Below are positions 63,187 through 64,000 of a stretch of 64,000 bases of DNA, in pieces. Below the pieces are notes generated by a model. That model did not search any database and was not told the DNA's origin. It was given only the letters and a program-made list of their open reading frames with translations. Every line of letters starts with the position of its first letter. Positions within the stretch are counted from its first letter, which is position 1. Made by a program: the position numbers and the translations under genes. Origin of the DNA: Anaerobutyricum hallii (lineage in GTDB: Bacteria; Bacillota; Clostridia; Lachnospirales; Lachnospiraceae); the NCBI RefSeq assembly GCF_900209925.1, contig NZ_LT907978.1, forward strand, positions 2,017,001-2,081,000, read 5' to 3'.

Positions 63187-63261
63187 TCTCTAGAACAATA
63201 TTCAACCAAATAATTTCTACTCACATACTTATAAGGCATGACTTCCATTTATAAATACACT
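63152..63261 (-). ncRNA. Solo degenerate CRISPR repeat RNA (CreR-like crRNA regulator)
   Basis: A single repeat-like unit (63213-63242, 30 nt) begins GTCATGCC and ends TGTGAGTAGAAAT, the last 13 nt being identical to the array repeat, so the whole crRNA 5' handle is kept. The middle is changed but can still pair weakly (CATGC/GTATG). No second repeat follows; instead there is a spacer-like segment starting TATTTGGTTGAATATT and an intrinsic terminator. The first 16 nt match the cas promoter region at 15 positions. It is not part of the array (8 kb away). Expression, processing and repression are inferred; known CreR and CreA RNAs of other CRISPR types have this design. Confidence 0.75.
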
Positions 63262-63267
63262 TTTTAT

Positions 63268-63296
63268 AAATTACATCCTTTATTCTATACTAACAA
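63268..63296 (-). promoter_or_regulatory. Possible promoter of the solo-repeat RNA
   Basis: TTGTTA (63291-63296), 17 nt, TAATTT (63268-63273) on the minus strand, which would start the RNA about 18 nt before the repeat. TATAGA at 63284-63289 is an alternative -10 box without a clear -35. Confidence 0.5.
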
Positions 63297-63327
63297 ACTG
63301 GAAAATCCAATCCCAAAATTATATACT

Positions 63328-64000
63328 CTACTCTTCCTTCTCCCGATGCATCGCCGAAACTACCGCCGCCAAATGAAGCAGCACTCCATCAGCAAGTGCA
63401 GATTCTTCGATCTCAAACTTCGGATGATGATTCGGATAACACTTTCTTCCCGGTGTGCCACAGCCTGCGAAGGCAAATACGCCCGGAACTTCCTTCTGGT
63501 ACCAGGAGAAGTCTTCTCCAAGCATCAATGGTGCGATATGGACCAGCTTTCTATTCTCTAATAGCTGTTCCGCTTCGTCTGCGATCCGACGGGAAAGTGC
63601 TTCGTCGTTAAGTACCGGTGGATGGGAACCCTGCTCATAAGCAATCTTTACATTCCCACCGTAGCTGTCAGCGACTGCTTCCGCTCTTCTTCGGATGGCA
63701 TCCTGCAGATGCTGTGCTACTATTTCAGAATAACTTCGACAAGTTCCTTCTAATACGGCTTTTCCTGAAATGATATTATACTGTGTTCCTGATTTTAAGG
63801 AACCGACTGTGACAACTGCTCCTTCGATCGGGTCTAATTCTCTTGCTACAATTGTCTGTATATTCATCACAAAATCCGCTGCCATAACCGTAGCATCCAC
63901 ACATTGATGCGGTTTTGCCGCATGGCCGCCTTTACCGATAAAAGTAATAGAAAAACGGTCTGTCTGTGCCATTCTTGCTCCCGGTTCTACCGAAATCTCC
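63328..64000 (-). CDS. M20 family amidohydrolase/peptidase, 5' end outside the window
   Basis: The last 223 residues of an M20D-type metallohydrolase (hippurate hydrolase, N-acyl-amino-acid or indole-acetyl amidohydrolase group). The frame is open to the window edge, so the start lies beyond it; an internal ATG is not the start. Visible are the dimerisation/lid segment RFSITFIGKGGHAAKPHQCV, then TVGSLKSGTQYNIISGKAVL, and the C-terminal metal-site histidine in CYPNHHPKFEIEESAL after GEDFSWYQ. It ends upstream of the solo-repeat RNA in the same direction and is unrelated to CRISPR. Confidence 0.88.
   Translation of the reverse strand, partial: EISVEPGARMAQTDRFSITFIGKGGHAAKPHQCVDATVMAADFVMNIQTIVARELDPIEGAVVTVGSLKSGTQYNIISGKAVLEGTCRSYSEIVAQHLQDAIRRRAEAVADSYGGNVKIAYEQGSHPPVLNDEALSRRIADEAEQLLENRKLVHIAPLMLGEDFSWYQKEVPGVFAFAGCGTPGRKCYPNHHPKFEIEESALADGVLLHLAAVVSAMHREKEE

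Noticed and set aside
63119-63212. The inverted repeat upstream of cas3 as nothing more than an RNA stem
   Set aside because: Not excluded, but less likely: the match begins exactly at the end of a handle-preserving CRISPR repeat, its single mismatch is at position 6, and an intrinsic terminator separates the two halves in the transcript.
63213-63242. Solo repeat as a leftover of a second array
   Set aside because: A relic would be expected to decay evenly. Here the handle is intact, the hairpin part has changed, no neighbouring repeat exists, and an intrinsic terminator follows.
63328-63972. Complete small M20 protein starting at the first ATG
   Set aside because: The frame continues without a stop to the window edge with conserved M20 residues, so this is the 3' part of a longer gene.

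Overview
The window is a low-to-moderate GC Firmicute chromosome segment, most likely from a gut Lachnospiraceae (Clostridia). The evidence is the Shine-Dalgarno-led gene style, the NfnAB and Etf/acyl-CoA dehydrogenase energy genes, GlnRS together with CysS-MrnC-RlmB, a glucitol PTS with GutM, and a type I-C CRISPR system. A butyrate/propionate producer such as Anaerobutyricum or a relative is possible, but the genus cannot be fixed from this sequence. Almost every gene is on the minus strand.

Layout. About 0.5-7.1 kb holds an acyl-CoA/Etf cluster (etfA, etfB, acyl-CoA dehydrogenase, family III CoA-transferase, two hotdog proteins of the beta-alanyl-CoA ammonia-lyase family, then a second acyl-CoA dehydrogenase). 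It looks like a beta-amino-acid fermentation route. From 7.4-12.5 kb come an AEC transporter, a DUF1097 membrane protein, an RsmH-type methyltransferase, a MATE exporter and an MscS channel. From 12.7-19.5 kb lies an amino-acid operon transcribed leuB-ilvD-ilvB-serA-asd. From 19.7-28.4 kb are a peptidoglycan amidase, guaB, an unknown gene between two hairpin repeats, nfnAB, glnS, a SleB-like hydrolase and tRNA-Thr. From 28.6-34.0 kb is a glucitol (sorbitol) PTS operon with its PRD regulator. Then come a shikimate kinase, a ComEC-like metallo-beta-lactamase lipoprotein and a divergent unknown gene.

From 37.2-47.7 kb is a type I restriction-modification island (integrase, hsdR, two hsdS, hsdM) carrying two copies of a DUF3990-type ADP-ribosyltransferase-like/partner module. 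Two nearly identical hairpin repeats bound it. From 47.8-52.8 kb are rlmB, mrnC, cysS (with a possible leader attenuator), a GNAT protein, ispF and two tRNAs. From 52.9-63.1 kb is a complete type I-C CRISPR-Cas locus with a 34-repeat array. The window ends inside an M20 amidohydrolase.

Two things stand out. First, upstream of cas3 there is a solitary degenerate CRISPR repeat that keeps the crRNA 5' handle. It is followed by a spacer-like segment and an intrinsic terminator. The first 16 nt of that segment match the DNA just upstream of the cas3 -35 box at 15 of 16 positions, and the single mismatch is at position 6, which type I effectors do not read. This looks like a crRNA-like RNA (CreR-type) by which Cascade represses its own operon. 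Second, at least seven and probably nine intergenic hairpins of about 100-130 nt share conserved internal-loop sequences while their stems vary freely. This is a dispersed structured repeat family, and copies of it flank the restriction island and one orphan gene.
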